Notes under the pieces: model-generated
The model's input: only the letters and a program-made list of their open reading frames with translations
Databases searched by the model: none
What the model was told of the DNA's origin: nothing
Shown here: piece after piece, positions 38,176 to 52,302 of the stretch
Layout of the letters: each line of letters begins with the position of its first letter
Numbering within the stretch: position 1 is the stretch's first letter
Position numbers and translations under genes: made by a program
DNA from: Gordius sp. MW1
Lineage: Eukaryota; Nematomorpha; Gordioida; Gordea; Gordiidae
Length of the DNA stretch: 64,000 bases
Assembly: GCA_964036665.1 (NCBI GenBank)
Contig: OZ038526.1
Coordinates: forward strand, 12,586,001 to 12,650,000
Direction of reading: 5' to 3'

Positions 38176-40243
38176 GCAGTTTTGAAAAATTAAGCACTCA
38201 CGTTGCGATACAACAAACTAATCGCAACATTAAAACGTTGTCTTTTGTCAAAATGATAGTTCTCGCAGCTTAAAACCTCTTTTCGGAAGTTATCGATGAT
38301 AATAGGATTCTCAAATTGGCTTACTTTTATATATTTTTTCATGCTCTTTCACATAGAATCGAAAAAAATAAATATTTTTACCTCAAAATTTTTCACATAT
38401 TTTTCTTTGAACCGTATTCATCCGATGAAAGTTGTCGTTTTCAGACGTGGTTTCTATGATCCCAAGTAAAAATTTATCAGAATCTAAAAACTATTACTTT
38501 GAAATCATGATCGCATAGAGCAGTTTTCAAAAATTAAGCATTCACGTTGCGATACAACAAACTAATCGCATTTTTAAAACGTTGTCTTTTGTCAAAATGA
38601 TAGTTCTCGCAGCTTAAAACCTCTTTTCGGAAGTCAATCGAGGATAATAGGATTCTCAAATTGGTTTACTTTTATATAGTTTTTCATGCTCTTTCACATA
38701 GAATCGAAAAAAATAAATATTTTTACCTCAAAATTTTTCACATATTTTTCTTTGAACCGTATTCATCCGATGAAAGTTGTCGTTTTCAGACGTGGTTTCT
38801 ATGATCCCAAGTAAAAATTTATCAGAGTTTAAAAACTATTACTTTGAAATCATGATCGCATAGAGCAGTTTTTAAAAATTAAGCACTCACGTTGCGATAC
38901 AACAAACTAATCGCAACAATAAAACGTTGTCTTTTGTCAAAATGATAGTTCTCGCAGCTTAAAACCTCTTTTCGGAAGTCAAACGAGGATAATAGGATTC
39001 TCAAATTGGCTTACTTTTATATATTTTTTCATGCTCTTTCACATAGAATCGAAAAAAATAAATATTTTTACCTCAAAATTTTTCACATATTTTTCTTTGA
39101 ACCGTATTCATCCGATGAAAGTTGTCGTTTTCAGACGTGGTTTCTATGATCCCAAGTAAAAATTTATCAGAATCTAAAAACTATTACTTTGAAATCATGA
39201 TCGCATAGAGCAGTTTTCAGAAATTAAGCAATCACGTTGCGATACAATAAACTAATCGCAACAATAAAACGTTGTCTTTTGTCAAAATGATTGTTCTCGC
39301 AGCTTAAAACCTCTTTTCGGAAGTCAATCGAGGATAATAGGATTCTCAAATTGGCTTACTTTTATATATTTTTTCATGCTCTTTCACATAGAATTGAAAA
39401 AAATAAATATTTTTGCCTCAAAATTTTTCACATATTTTTCTTTTAACCGTATTCATCCGATGAAAGTTGTCGTTTTCTGACGTGGTTTCTATGATCCCAA
39501 GTAAAAATTTATCAGAATCTAAAAACTATTACTTTGAAATCATGATCGCATAGAGCAGTTTTTAAAAATTAACACTCACGTTGCGATACAACAAACTAAT
39601 CGCCACAATAAAACGTTGTCTTTTGTCAAAATGATAGTTCACGCAGCTTAAAACCTCTTTTCGGAAGTCAATCGAGGATAATATGATTCTCAAATTGGCT
39701 TAATTTTCTATATTTTTTCATGCTCTTTCACATAGAATCAAAAAAAATAAATATTTTTACCTCAAAATTTTTCACATATTTTTCTTTGAACCGTATTCAT
39801 CCGATGAAAGTTGTCGTTTTCAGACGTGGTTTCTATGATCCCAAGTAAAAATTTATCAGAATCTAAAAACTATTACTTTGAAATCATGATCGCATAGAGC
39901 AGTTTTCAAAAATTAAGCACTCACGTTGCGATACAACAAACTAATCGCAACAATAAAACTTTGTCTTTTGTCAAAATGATAGTTCTCGCAGCTTAAAACC
40001 TCTTTTCGGAAATCAATCGAGGATAATAGGATTCTCAAATTGGCTTACTTTTATATATTTTTTCATGCTCTTTCACATAGAATCAAAATAAATAAATATT
40101 TTTACCTCAAAATTTTTCACATATTTTTCTTTGAACCGTATTCATCCGATGAAAGTTGTCGTTTTCAGACGTGGTTTCTATGATCCCAAGTAAAAATTTA
40201 TCAGAATCTAAAAACTATTACTTTGAAATCATGATCGCATAGA
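38176..40243 (+). repeat. 6-monomer HOR (2068 bp), U2 copy a
   Basis: Counterpart of 26120-28187 at an offset of 12056, carrying the same private variants (tatagttttt in the second monomer, gattgttc in the fourth). It also shows one change of its own, cgttttctgacg near 39475. It is followed directly by a second 6-mer, as in U1. Confidence 0.92.
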
Positions 40244-42311
40244 GCAGTTTTGAAAAATTAAGCACTCACGTTGCGATACAACAAACTAATCGCAACATTA
40301 AAACGTTGTCTTTTGTCAAAATGATAGTTCTCGCAGCTTAAAACCTCTTTTCGGAAGTTATCGATGATAATAGGATTCTCAAATTGGCTTACTTTTATAT
40401 ATTTTTTCATGCTCTTTCACATAGAATCGAAAAAAATAAATATTTTTACCTCAAAATTTTTCACATATTTTTCTTTGAACCGTATTCATCCGATGAAAGT
40501 TGTCGTTTTCAGACGTGGTTTCTATGATCCCAAGTAAAAATTTATCAGAATCTAAAAACTATTACTTTGAAATCATGATCGCATAGAGCAGTTTTCAAAA
40601 ATTAAGCATTCACGTTGCGATACAACAAACTAATCGCATTTTTAAAACGTTGTCTTTTGTCAAAATGATAGTTCTCGCAGCTTAAAACCTCTTTTCGGAA
40701 GTCAATCGAGGATAATAGGATTCTCAAATTGGTTTACTTTTATATATTTTTTCATGCTCTTTCACATAGAATCGAAAAAAATAAATATTTTTACCTCAAA
40801 ATTTTTCACATATTTTTCTTTGAACCGTATTCATCCGATGAAAGTTGTCGTTTTCAGACGTGGTTTCTATGATCCCAAGTAAAAATTTATCAGAGTTTAA
40901 AAACTATTACTTTGAAATCATGATCGCATAGAGCAGTTTTTAAAAATTAAGCACTCACGTTGCGATACAACAAACTAATCGCAACAATAAAACGTTGTCT
41001 TTTGTCAAAATGATAGTTCTCGCAGCTTAAAACCTCTTTTCGGAAGTCAAACGAGGATAATAGGATTCTCAAATTGGCTTACTTTTATATATTTTTTCAT
41101 GCTCTTTCACATAGAATCGAAAAAAATAAATATTTTTACCTCAAAATTTTTCACATATTTTTCTTTGAACCGTATTCATCCGATGAAAGTTGTCGTTTTC
41201 AGACGTGGTTTCTATGATCCCAAGTAAAAATTTATCAGAATCTAAAAACTATTACTTTGAAATCATGATCGCATAGAGCAGTTTTCAGAAATTAAGCAAT
41301 CACGTTGCGATACAATAAACTAATCGCAACAATAAAACGTTGTCTTTTGTCAAAATGATAGTTCTCGCAGCTTAAAACCTCTTTTCGGAAGTCAATCAAG
41401 GATAATAGGATTCTCAAATTGGCTTACTTTTATATATTTTTTCATGCTCTTTCACATAGAATTGAAAAAAATAAATATTTTTGCCTCAAAATTTTTCACA
41501 TATTTTTCTTTTAACCGTATTCATCCGATGAAAGTTGTCGTTTTCAGACGTGGTTTCTATGATCCCAAGTAAAAATTTATCAGAATCTAAAAACTATTAC
41601 TTTGAAATCATGATCGCATAGAGCAGTTTTTAAAAATTAACACTCACGTTGCGATACAACAAACTAATCGCCACAATAAAACGTTGTCTTTTGTCAAAAT
41701 GATAGTTCACGCAGCTTAAAACCTCTTTTCGGAAGTCAATCGAGGATAATATGATTCTCAAATTGGCTTAATTTTCTATATTTTTTCATGCTCTTTCACA
41801 TAGAATCAAAAAAAATAAATATTTTTACCTCAAAATTTTTCACATATTTTTCTTTGAACCGTATTCATCCGATGAAAGTTGTCGTTTTCAGACGTGGTTT
41901 CTATGATCCCAAGTAAAAATTTATCAGAATCTAAAAACTATTACTTTGAAATCATGATCGCATAGAGCAGTTTTCAAAAATTAAGCACTCACGTTGCGAT
42001 ACAACAAACTAATCGCAACAATAAAACTTTGTCTTTTGTCAAAATGATAGTTCTCGCAGCTTAAAACCTCTTTTCGGAAATCAATCGAGGATAATAGGAT
42101 TCTCAAATTGGCTTACTTTTATATATTTTTTCATGCTCTTTCACATAGAATCAAAATAAATAAATATTTTTACCTCAAAATTTTTCACATATTTTTCTTT
42201 GAACCGTATTCATCCGATGAAAGTTGTCGTTTTCAGACGTGATTTCTATGATCCCAAGTAAAAATTTATCAGAATCTAAAAACTATTACTTTGAAATCAT
42301 GATCGCATAGA
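40244..42311 (+). repeat. 6-monomer HOR (2068 bp), U2 copy b
   Basis: Counterpart of 28188-30255 at an offset of 12056, sharing caatcaagg (near 41395) and gacgtgatttc (near 42240) with it and not with the 6-mer to its left. Followed, as in U1, by a cgcattttt monomer with gagtttaaaa at 42312. Confidence 0.92.
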
Positions 42312-43346
42312 GCAGTTTTCAAAAATTAAGCACTCACGTTGCGATACAACAAACTAATCGCATTTTTAAAACGTTGTCTTTTGTCAAAATGATAGTTCTC
42401 GCAGCTTAAAACCTCTTTTCGGAAGTCAATCGAGGATAATAGGATTCTCAAATTGGTTTACTTTTATATATTTTTTCATGCTCTTTCACATAGAATCGAA
42501 AAAAATAAATATTTTTACCTCAAAATTTTTCACATATTTTTCTTTGAACCGTATTCATCCGATGAAAGTTGTCGTTTTCAGACGTGGTTTCTATGATCCC
42601 AAGTAAAAATTTATCAGAGTTTAAAAACTATTACTTTGAAATCATGATCGCATAGAGCAGTTTTTAAAAATTAAGCACTCACGTTGCGATACAACAAACT
42701 AATCGCAACAATAAAACGTTGTCTTTTGTCAAAATGATAGTTCTCGCAGCTTAAAACCTCTTTTCGGAAGTCAAACGAGGATAATAGGATTCTCAAATTG
42801 GCTTACTTTTATATATTATTTTATGCTCTTTCACATAGAATCGAAAAAAATAAATATTTTTACCTCAAAATTTTTCACATATTTTTCTTTGAACCGTATT
42901 CATCCGATGAAAGTTGTCGTTTTCAGACGTGGTTTCTATGATCCCAAGTAAAAATTTATCAGAATCTAAAAACTATTACTTTGAAATCATGATCGCATAG
43001 AGCAGTTTTCAAAAATTAAGCAATCACGTTGCGATACAATAAACTAATCGCAACAATAAAACGTTGTCTTTTGTCAAAATGATAGTTCTCGCAGCTTAAA
43101 ACCTCTTTTCGGAAGTCAATCGAGGATAATAGGATTCTCAAATTGGCTTACTTTTATATATTTTTTCATGCTCTTTCACATAGAATCGAAAAAAATAAAT
43201 ATTTTTGCCTCAAAATTTTTCACATATTTTTCTTTGAACCGTATTCATCCGATGAAAGTTGTCGTTTTCAGACGTGGTTTCTATGATCCCAAGTAAAAAT
43301 TTATCAGAATCTAAAAACTATTACTTTGAAATCATGATCGCATAGA

Positions 43347-43691
43347 GCAGTTTTTAAAAATTAAGCACTCACGTTGCGATACAACAAACTAATTGCATTT
43401 TTAAAACGTTGTCTTTTGTCAAAATGATAGTTCTCGCAGCTTAAAACCTCTTTTCGGAAGTCAATCGAGGATAATAGGATTCTCAAATTGGCTTACTTTT
43501 ATATATTTTTTCATGCTCTTTCACATAGAATCGAAAAAAATAAATATTTTTGCCTCAAAATTTTTCACATATTTTTCTTTGAACCGTATTCATCCGATGA
43601 AAGTTGTCGTTTTCAGACGTGGTTTCTATGATCCCAAGTAAAAATTTATCAGAATCTAAAAACTATTACTTTGAAATCATGATCGCATAGA
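43347..43691 (+). repeat. Fused monomer: one-unit loss in U2
   Basis: The left part carries the rare aattgcattttt of the monomer at 31291. The right part carries ttttgcctc and a normal cacatattt, like the monomer at 31636, and lacks the ttttaacat, gtgttcatcccatg and gaatttaaaa of 31291. U1 and U3 have both parental monomers (31291/31636 and 52996/53341). From this point the U1-U2 offset falls from 12056 to 11711. Confidence 0.85.
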
Positions 43692-44724
43692 GCAGTTTTT
43701 AAAAATTAAGCACTCACGTTGCGATACAACAAACTAATCGCAACATTAAAACGTTGTCTTTTGTCAAAATGATAGTTCTCGCAGCTTAAAACCTCTTTTC
43801 GGAAGTTATCGAGGATAATAGGATTCTCAAATTGGCTTACTTTTATATATTTTTTCATGCTCTTTCACATAGAATCGAAAAAAATAAATATTTTTATCTC
43901 AAAATTTTTCACATATTTTTCTTTGAACCGTATTCATCTGATGAAAGCTGTCGTTTTCAGACGTGGTTTCTATGATCCCAAGTAAAATTTATCAGAATCT
44001 AAAAACTATTACTTTGAAATCATGATCGCATAGAGCAGTTTTCAAAAATTAAGCACTCACGTTGCGATACAACAAACTAATCGCCACAATAAAACATTGT
44101 CTTTTGTCAAAATGATAGTTCTCGCAGCTTAAAACCTCTTTTCGGAAGTCAATCGATGATAATAGGATTCTCAAATTGGCTTACTTTTATATATTTTTTC
44201 ACGCTCTTTCACATAGAATCGAAAAAAATAAATATTTTTACCTCAAAATTTTTCACATATTTTTCTTTGAACCGTATTCATCCGATGAAAGTTGTCGTTT
44301 TCAGACGTGGTTTCTATGATCCCAAGTAAAAATTTATCAGAATCTAAAAACTATTACTTTGAAATCATGATCGCATAGAGGAGTTTTCAAAAATTGAGCA
44401 CTCACGTTGCGATACAACAAACTAATCGCATTTTTAAAACGTTGTCTTTTGTCAAAAAGATAGTTCTCGCAGCTTAAAACCTCTTTTCGGAAGTCATTCG
44501 AGGATAATAGGATTCTCAAATTGGTTTACTTTTATATATTTTTTCATGCTCTTTCACATAGAATCAAAAAAAATAAATATTTTTACCTCAAAATTTTTCA
44601 CATATTTTTCTTTGAACCGTATTCATCCGATGAAAGTTGTCGTTTTCAGACGTGGTTTCTATGATCCCAAGTAAAAATTTATCAGAATCTAAAAACTATT
44701 ACTTTGAAATCATGATCGCATAGA

Positions 44725-45064
44725 GCAGTTTTCAAAAATTAAGCACTCACGTTGCGATACAACAAACTAAACGCCACAATCTAACGTTGTCTTTTGTCAA
44801 AATGATAGTTCTCGCAGCTTAAAACCTCTTTTCGGAAGTCAATCGAGGATAATAGGATTCTCAAATTGGCTTACTTTTATATTTCATGCTCTTTCACATA
44901 GAATCGAAAAAAATAAATATTTTTACCTCAAAATTTTTCACATATTTTTCTTTGAACCGTATTCATCCGATGAAAGTTGTCGTTTTCAGACGTGGTTTCT
45001 ATGATCCCAAGTAAAAATTTATCAGAATCTAAAAACTATTACTCTGAAATCATGATCGCATAGA
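44725..45064 (+). repeat. Fused monomer: second one-unit loss in U2
   Basis: The left part has ctaaacgcc, caatctaacg and the short acttttatatttcatg of the monomer at 33014. The right part has cgaaaaaaataaat, ttacctc and ctctgaaatc of the monomer at 33353. The monomer-33014 features cgaaaaaataaat, ttgcctc and gagccg are absent. The U1-U2 offset falls from 11711 to 11369 here. Confidence 0.85.
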
Positions 45065-45753
45065 GCAGTTTTGAAAAATTAAGCACTCACGTTGCGATAC
45101 AACAAACTAATCGCAACAATAAAACGTTGTCTTTTGTCAAAATGATAGTTCTCGCAGCTTAAAACCTCTTTTCGGAAGTCAAACGAGGATAATAGGATTC
45201 TCAAATTGGCTTACTTTTATATATTTTTTCATGCTCTTTCACATAGAATCGAAAAAAATAAATATTTTTACCTCAAAATCTTTCACATATTTTTCTTTGA
45301 ACCGTATTCATCCGATGAAAGTTGTCGTTTTCAGACGTGGTTCTATGATCCCAAGTAAAAATTTATCAGAATCTAAAAACTATTACTTTGAAATCATGAT
45401 CGCATAGAGCAGTTTTCAAAAATTAAGCACTCACGTTGCGATACAACAAACTAATCGCCACAATAAAACATTGTCTTTTGTCAAAATGATAGTTCTCGCA
45501 GCTTAAAACCTCTTTTCGGAAGTCAAACGAGGATAATAGGATTCTCAAATTGGCTTACTTTTATATATTTTTTCATGCTCTTTCACATAGAATCGAAAAA
45601 AATAAATATTTTTACCTCAAAATTTTTCACATATTTTTCTTTGAACCGTATTCATCCGATGAAAGTTGTCGTTTTCAGACGTGGTTTCTATGATCCCAAG
45701 TAAAAATTTATCAGAATCTAAAAACTATTACTTTGAAATCATGATCGCATAGA

Positions 45754-47131
45754 GCAGTTTTCAAAAATTAAGCTCTCACGTTGCGATACAACAAGCTAAT
45801 CGCAACAATAAAACGTTGTCTTTTGTCAAAATGATAGTTCTCGCAGCTTAAAACCTCTTTTCGGCAGTCAATCGATGATAATAGGATTCTCAAATAGGCT
45901 TACTTTTATATATTTTTTCATGCTCTTTCACATAGAATCGAAAAAAATAAATATTTTTACCTCAAAATTTTTCACATATTTTTCTTTGAACCGTATTCAT
46001 CCGATGAAAGTTGTCGTTTTCAGACGTGGTTCTATGATCCCAAGTAAAAATTTATCAGAATCTAAAAACTTTTACTTTGAAATCATGATCGCATAGAGCA
46101 GTTTTCAAAAATTAAGCACTCACGTTGCGATACAACAAACTAATCGCCACAATAAAACATTGTCTTTTGTCGAAATGATAGTTCTCGCAGCTTAAAACCT
46201 CTTTTCGGAAGTCAATCGATGATAATAGGATTCTCAAATTGGCTTACTTTTATATATTTTTTTATGCTCTTTTACATAGAATCGAAAAAAATAAATATTT
46301 TTACCTCAAAATTTTTCACATATTTTTCTTTGAACCGTATTCATCCGATGAAAGTTGTCGTTTTCAGACGTGGTTTCTATGATCCCAAGTAAAAATTTAT
46401 CAGAATCTAAAAACTATTACTTTGAAATCATGATCGCATAGAGGAGTTTTCAAAAATTAAGCACTCACGTTGCGATACAACAAACTAATCGCATTTTTAA
46501 AACGTTGTCTTTTGTCAAAATGATAGTTCTCGCAGCTTAAAACCTCTTTTCGGAAGTCAATCGAGGATAATAGGATTCTCAAATTGGTTTACTTTTATAT
46601 ATTTTTTCATGCTCTTTCACATAGAATCAAAAAAAATAAATATTTTTACCTCAAAATTTTTCACATATTTTTCTTTGAACCGTATTCATCCGATGAAAGT
46701 TGTCGTTTTCAGACGTGGTTTCTATGATCTCAAGTAAAAATTTATCAGAATCTAAAATCTATTACTTTGAAATCATGATCGCATAGAGCAGTTATCAAAA
46801 ATTAAGCACTCACGTTGCGATACAACAAACTAAACGCCACAATCTAACGTTGTCTTTTGTCAAAATGATAGTTCTCGCAGCTTAAAACCTCTTTTCGGAA
46901 GTCAATCGAGGATAATAAGATTCTCAAATTGGCTTACTTTTATATATTTTTTCATGCTCTTTCACATAGAATCGAAAAAATAAATATTTTTGCCTCAAAA
47001 TTTTTCACATATTTTTCTTTGAGCCGTATTCATCCGATGAAAGTTGTCGTTTTCAGACGTGGTTTCTATGATCCCAAGTAAAAATTTATCAGAATCAAAA
47101 AACTATTACTTTGAAATCATGATCGCATAGA
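45754..47131 (+). repeat. 4-monomer HOR A-B-C-D (1378 bp), in U2
   Basis: Same four types with starts at 45754, 46098, 46443 and 46788, offset 11369 from U1, including the gatctcaag/aaatctatt variant in C and gttatcaaa at the start of D. An A-like monomer follows at 47132. It reads gatgaaag where the A-like monomer at 35763 reads gataaaag. Confidence 0.88.
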
Positions 47132-49889
47132 GCAGTTTTCAAAAATTAAGCACTCACGTTGCGATACAACAAACTAATCGCCACAATAAAACATTGTCTT
47201 TTGTCAAAATGATAGTTCTCGCAGCTTAAAACCTCTTTTCGGAAATCAATCGATGATAATAGGATTCTCAAATAGGCTTACTTTTATATATTTTTTCATG
47301 CTCTTTCACATAGAATCGAAAAAAATAAATATTTTTACCTCAAAATTTTTCACATATTTTTCTTTGAACCGTATTCATCCGATGAAAGTTGTCGTTTTCA
47401 GACGTGGTTCTATGATCCCAAGTAAAAATTTATCAGAATCTAAAAACTATTACTTTGAAATCATGATCGCATAGAGCAGTTTTCAAAAATTAAGCACTCA
47501 CGTTGCGATACAACAAACTAATCGCATTTTTAAAACGTTGTCTTTTGTCAAAATGATAGTTCTCGCAGCTTAAAACCTCTTTTCGGAAGTCAATCGAGGA
47601 TAATAGGAATCTCAAATTGGTTTACTTTTATATATTTTTTCATGCTCTTTCACATAGAATCGAAAAAAATAAATATTTTTACCTCAAAATTTTTCACATA
47701 TTTTTCTTTGTACCGTATTCATCCGATGAATGTTGTCGTTTTCAGACGTGGTTTCTATGATCCCAAGTAAAAATTTATCAGAGTTTAAAAACTATTACTT
47801 TGAAATCATGATCGCATAGAGCAGTTTTTAAAAATTAAGCACTCACGTTGCGATACAACAAACTAATCGCAACAATAAAACGTTGTCTTTTGTCAAAATG
47901 ATAGTTCTCGCAGCTTAAAACCTCTTTTCGGAAGTCAAACGAGGATAATAGGATTCTCAAATTGGCTTACTTTTATATATTTTTTCATGCTCTTTCACAT
48001 AGAATCGAAAAAAATAAATATTTTTACCTCAAAATTTTTCACATATTTTTCTTTGAACCGTATTCATCCGATGAAAGTTGTCGTTTTCAGACGTGGTTTC
48101 TATGATCCCAAGTAAAAATTTATCAGAATCTAAAAACTATTACTTTGAAATCATGATCGCATAGAGCAGTTTTCAAAAATTAAGCAATCACGTTGCGATA
48201 CAATAAACTAATCGCAACAATAAAACGTTGTCTTTTGTCAAAATGATAGTTCTCGCAGCTTAAAACCTCTTTTCGGAAGTCAATCGAGGATAATAGGATT
48301 CTCAAATTGGCTTACTTTTATATATTTTTTCATGCTCTTTCACATAGAATCGAAAAAAATAAATATTTTTGCCTCAAAATTTTTCACATATTTTTCTTTG
48401 AACCGTATTCATCCGATGAAAGTTGTCGTTTTCAGACGTGGTTTCTATGATCCCAAGTAAAAATTTATCAGAATCTAAAAACTATTACTTTGAAATCATG
48501 ATCGCATAGAGCAGTTTTTAAAAATTAAGCACTCACGTTGCGATACAACATACTAATCGCATTTTTAAAACGTTGTCTTTTGTCAAAATGATAGTTCTCG
48601 CAGCTTAAAACCTCTTTTCGGAAGTCAATCGAGGATAATAGGATTCTCAAATTGGCTTACTTTTATATATTTTTTCATGCTCTTTCACATAGAATCGAAA
48701 AAAATAAATATTTTTACCTCAAAATTTTTCACCTATTTTTCTTTGAACCGTATTCATCCGATGAAAGTTGTCGTTTTCAGACGTGGTTTCTATGATCCCA
48801 AGTAAAAATTTATCAGAATCTAAAAACTATTACTTTGAAATCATGATCGCATAGAGCAGTTTTCAAAAATTAAGCACTCACGTTGCGATACAACAAACTA
48901 ATCGCCACAATAAAACATTGTCTTTTGTCAAAATGATAGTTCTCGCAGCTTAAAACCTCTTTTCGGAAATCAATCGATGATAATAGGATTCTCAAATAGG
49001 CTTACTTTTATATATTTTTTCATTCTCTTTCACATAGAATCGAAAAAAATAAATATTTTTACCTCAAAATATTTCACATATTTTTCTTTGAACCGTATTC
49101 ATCCGATAAAAGTTGTCGTTTTCAGACGAGGTTCTATGATCCCAAGTAAAAATTTATCAGAATCTAAAAACTATTACTTTGAAATCATGATCGCATAGAG
49201 CAGTTTTCAAAAATTAAGCACTCACGTTGCGATACAACAAACTAATCGCATTTTTAAAACGTTGTCTTTTGTCAAAATGATAGTTCTCGCAGCTTAAAAC
49301 CTCTATTCGGAAGTCAATCGAGGATAATAGGATTCTCAAATTGGTTTACTTTTATATATTTTTTCATGCTCTTTCACATAGAATCGAAAAAAATAAATAT
49401 TTTTACCTCAAAATTTTTCACATATTTTTCTTTGAACCGTATTCATCCGATGAAAGTTGTCGTTTTCAGACGTGGTTTCTATGATCCCAAGTAAAAATTT
49501 ATCAGAGTTTCAAAACTATTACTTTGAAATCATGATCGCATAGAGCAGTTTTTAAAAATTAAGCACTCACGTTGCGATACAACAAACTAATCGCAATAAT
49601 AAAACGTTGTCTTTTATCAAAATGATAGTTCTCGCAGCTTAAAACCTCTTTTCGGAAGTCAAACGAGGATAATAGGATTCTCAAATTGGCTTACTTTTAT
49701 ATATTTTTTCATGCTCTTTCACATAGAATCGAAAAAAATAAATATTTTTACCTCAAAATTTTTCACATATTTTTCTTTGAACCGTATTCATCCGATGAAA
49801 GTTGTCGTTTTCAGACGTGGTTTCTATGATCCCAAGTAAAAATTTATCAGAATCTAAAAACTATTACTTTGAAATCATGATCGCATAGA

Positions 49890-51957
49890 GCAGTTTTGAA
49901 AAATTAAGCACTCACGTTGCGATACAACAAACTAATCGCAACATTAAAACGTTGTCTTTTGTCAAAATGATAGTTCTCGCAGCTTAAAACCTCTTTTCGG
50001 AAGTTATCGAGGATAATAGGATTCTCAAATTGGCTTACTTTTATATATTTTTTCATGCTCTTTCACATAGAATCGAAAAAAATAAATATTTTTACCTCAA
50101 AATTTTTCACATATTTTTCTTTGAACCGTATTCATCCGATGAAAGTTGTCGTTTTCAGACGTGGTTTCTATGATCCCAAGCAAAAATTTATCAGAATCTA
50201 AAAACTATTACTTTGAAATCATGATCGCATAGAGCAGTTTTCAAAAATTAAGCACTCACGTTGCGATACAACAAACTAATCGCATTTTTAAAACGTTGTC
50301 TTTTGTCAAAATGATAGTTCTCGCAGCTTAAAACCTCTTTTCGGAAGTCAATCGAGGATAATAGGATTCTCAAATTGGTTTACTTTTATATATTTTTTCA
50401 TGCTCTTTCACATAGAATCGAAAAAAATAAATATTTTTACCTCAAAATTTTTCACATATTTTTCTTTGAACCGTATTCATCCGATGAAAGTTGTCGTTTT
50501 CAGACGTGGTTTCTGTGATCCCAAGTAAAAATTTATCAGAGTTTAAAAACTATTACTTTGAAATCATGATCGCATAGAGCAGTTTTTAAAAATTAAGCAC
50601 TCACGTTGCGATACAACAAACTAATCGCAACAATAAAACGTTGTCTTTTGTCAAAATGATAGTTCTCGCAGCTTAAAACCTCTTTTCGGAAGTCAAACGA
50701 GGATAATAGGATTCTCAAATTGGCTTACTTTTATATATTTTTTCATGCTCTTTCACATAGAATCGAAAAAAATAAATATTTTTACCTCAAAATTTTTCAC
50801 ATATTTTTCTTTGAACCGTATTCATCCGATGAAAGTTGTCGTTTTCAGACGTGGTTTCTATGATCCCAAGTAAAAATTTATCAGAATCTAAAAACTATTA
50901 CTTTGAAATCATGATCGCATAGAGCAGTTTTCAAAAATTAAGCAATCACGTTGCGATACAATAAACTAATCGCAACAATAAAACGTTGTCTTTTGTCAAA
51001 ATGATAGTTCTCGCAGCTTAAAACCTCTTTTCGGAAGTCAATCGAGGATAATAGGATTCTCAAATTGGCTTACTTTTATATATTTTTTCATGCTCTTTCA
51101 CATAGAATTGAAAAAAATAAATATTTTTGCCTCAAAATTTTTCACATATTTTTCTTTGAACCGTATTCATCCGATGAAAGTTGTCGTTTTCAGACGTGGT
51201 TTCTATGATCCCAAGTAAAAATTTATCAGAATCTAAAAACTATTACTTTGAAATCATGATCGCATAGAGCAGTTTTTAAAAATTAACACTCACGTTGCGA
51301 TACAACAAACTAATCGCCACAATAAAACGTTGTCTTTTGTCAAAATGATAGTTCTCGCAGCTTAAAACCTCTTTTCGGAAGTCAATCGAGGATAATATGA
51401 TTCTCAAATTGGCTTAATTTTCTATATTTTTTCATGCTCTTTCACATAGAATCAAAAAAAATAAATATTTTTACCTCAAAATTTTTCACATATTTTTCTT
51501 TGAACCGTATTCATCCGATGAAAGTTGTCGTTTTCAGACGTGGTTTCTATGATCCCAAGTAAAAATTTATCAGAATCTAAAAACTATTACTTTGAAATCA
51601 TGATCGCATAGAGCAGTTTTCAAAAATTAAGCACTCACGTTGCGATACAACAAACTAATCGCAACAATAAAACTTTGTCTTTTGTCAAAATGATAGTTCT
51701 CGCAGCTTAAAACCTCTTTTCGGAAATCAATCGAGGATAATAGGATTCTCAAATTGGCTTACTTTTATATATTTTTTCATGCTCTTTCACATAGAATCAA
51801 AATAAATAAATATTTTTACCTCAAAATTTTTCACATATTTTTCTTTGAACCGTATTCATCCGATGAAAGTTGTCGTTTTCAGACGTGGTTTCTATGATCC
51901 CAAGTAAAAATTTATCAGAATCTAAAAACTATTACTTTGAAATCATGATCGCATAGA
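49890..51957 (+). repeat. 6-monomer HOR (2068 bp), single copy in U3
   Basis: Same order of six types, but only one copy is present before the array passes to the equivalent of 30256/42312 (at 51958). Several sites look ancestral: gttctcgc where the U1 and U2 copies have gttcacgc, tttgaaccg where they have ttttaaccg, caaaaatt where they have cagaaatt, and agttatcgagg where they have agttatcgatg. A private change, ttctgtgatcc, lies near 50513. This copy probably separated before the 6-mer was duplicated. Confidence 0.88.
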
Positions 51958-52302
51958 GCAGTTTTCAAAAATTAAGCACTCACGTTGCGATACAACAAAC
52001 TAATCGCATTTTTAAAACGTTGTCTTTTGTCAAAATGATAGTTCTCGCAGCTTAAAACCTCTTTTCGGAAGTCAATCGAGGATAATAGGATTCTCAAATT
52101 GGTTTACTTTTATATATTTTTTCATGCTCTTTCACATAGAATCGAAAAAAATAAATATTTTTACCTCAAAATTTTTCACATATTTTTCTTTGAACCGTAT
52201 TCATCCGATGAAAGTTGTCGTTTTCAGACGTGGTTTCTATGATCCCAAGTAAAAATTTATCAGAGTTTAAAAACTATTACTTTGAAATCATGATCGCATA
52301 GA

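Larger units (their letters stand above)
36797..48855 (+). repeat. Large HOR copy U2 (~12.06 kb, 35 monomers)
   Basis: The copy follows U1 landmark by landmark. The offset is 12056 from the start to about 43.4 kb, 11711 from 43692, and 11369 from 45065 to about 47475, reflecting two separate one-monomer losses. After 47475 it departs from U1 and holds four monomers (47476, 47821, 48166, 48511) whose counterparts reappear at 62808-64000. Small private differences from U1 include cgttttctgacg near 39475. The close match suggests a recent tandem duplication of an entire 12-kb unit. Confidence 0.87.
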
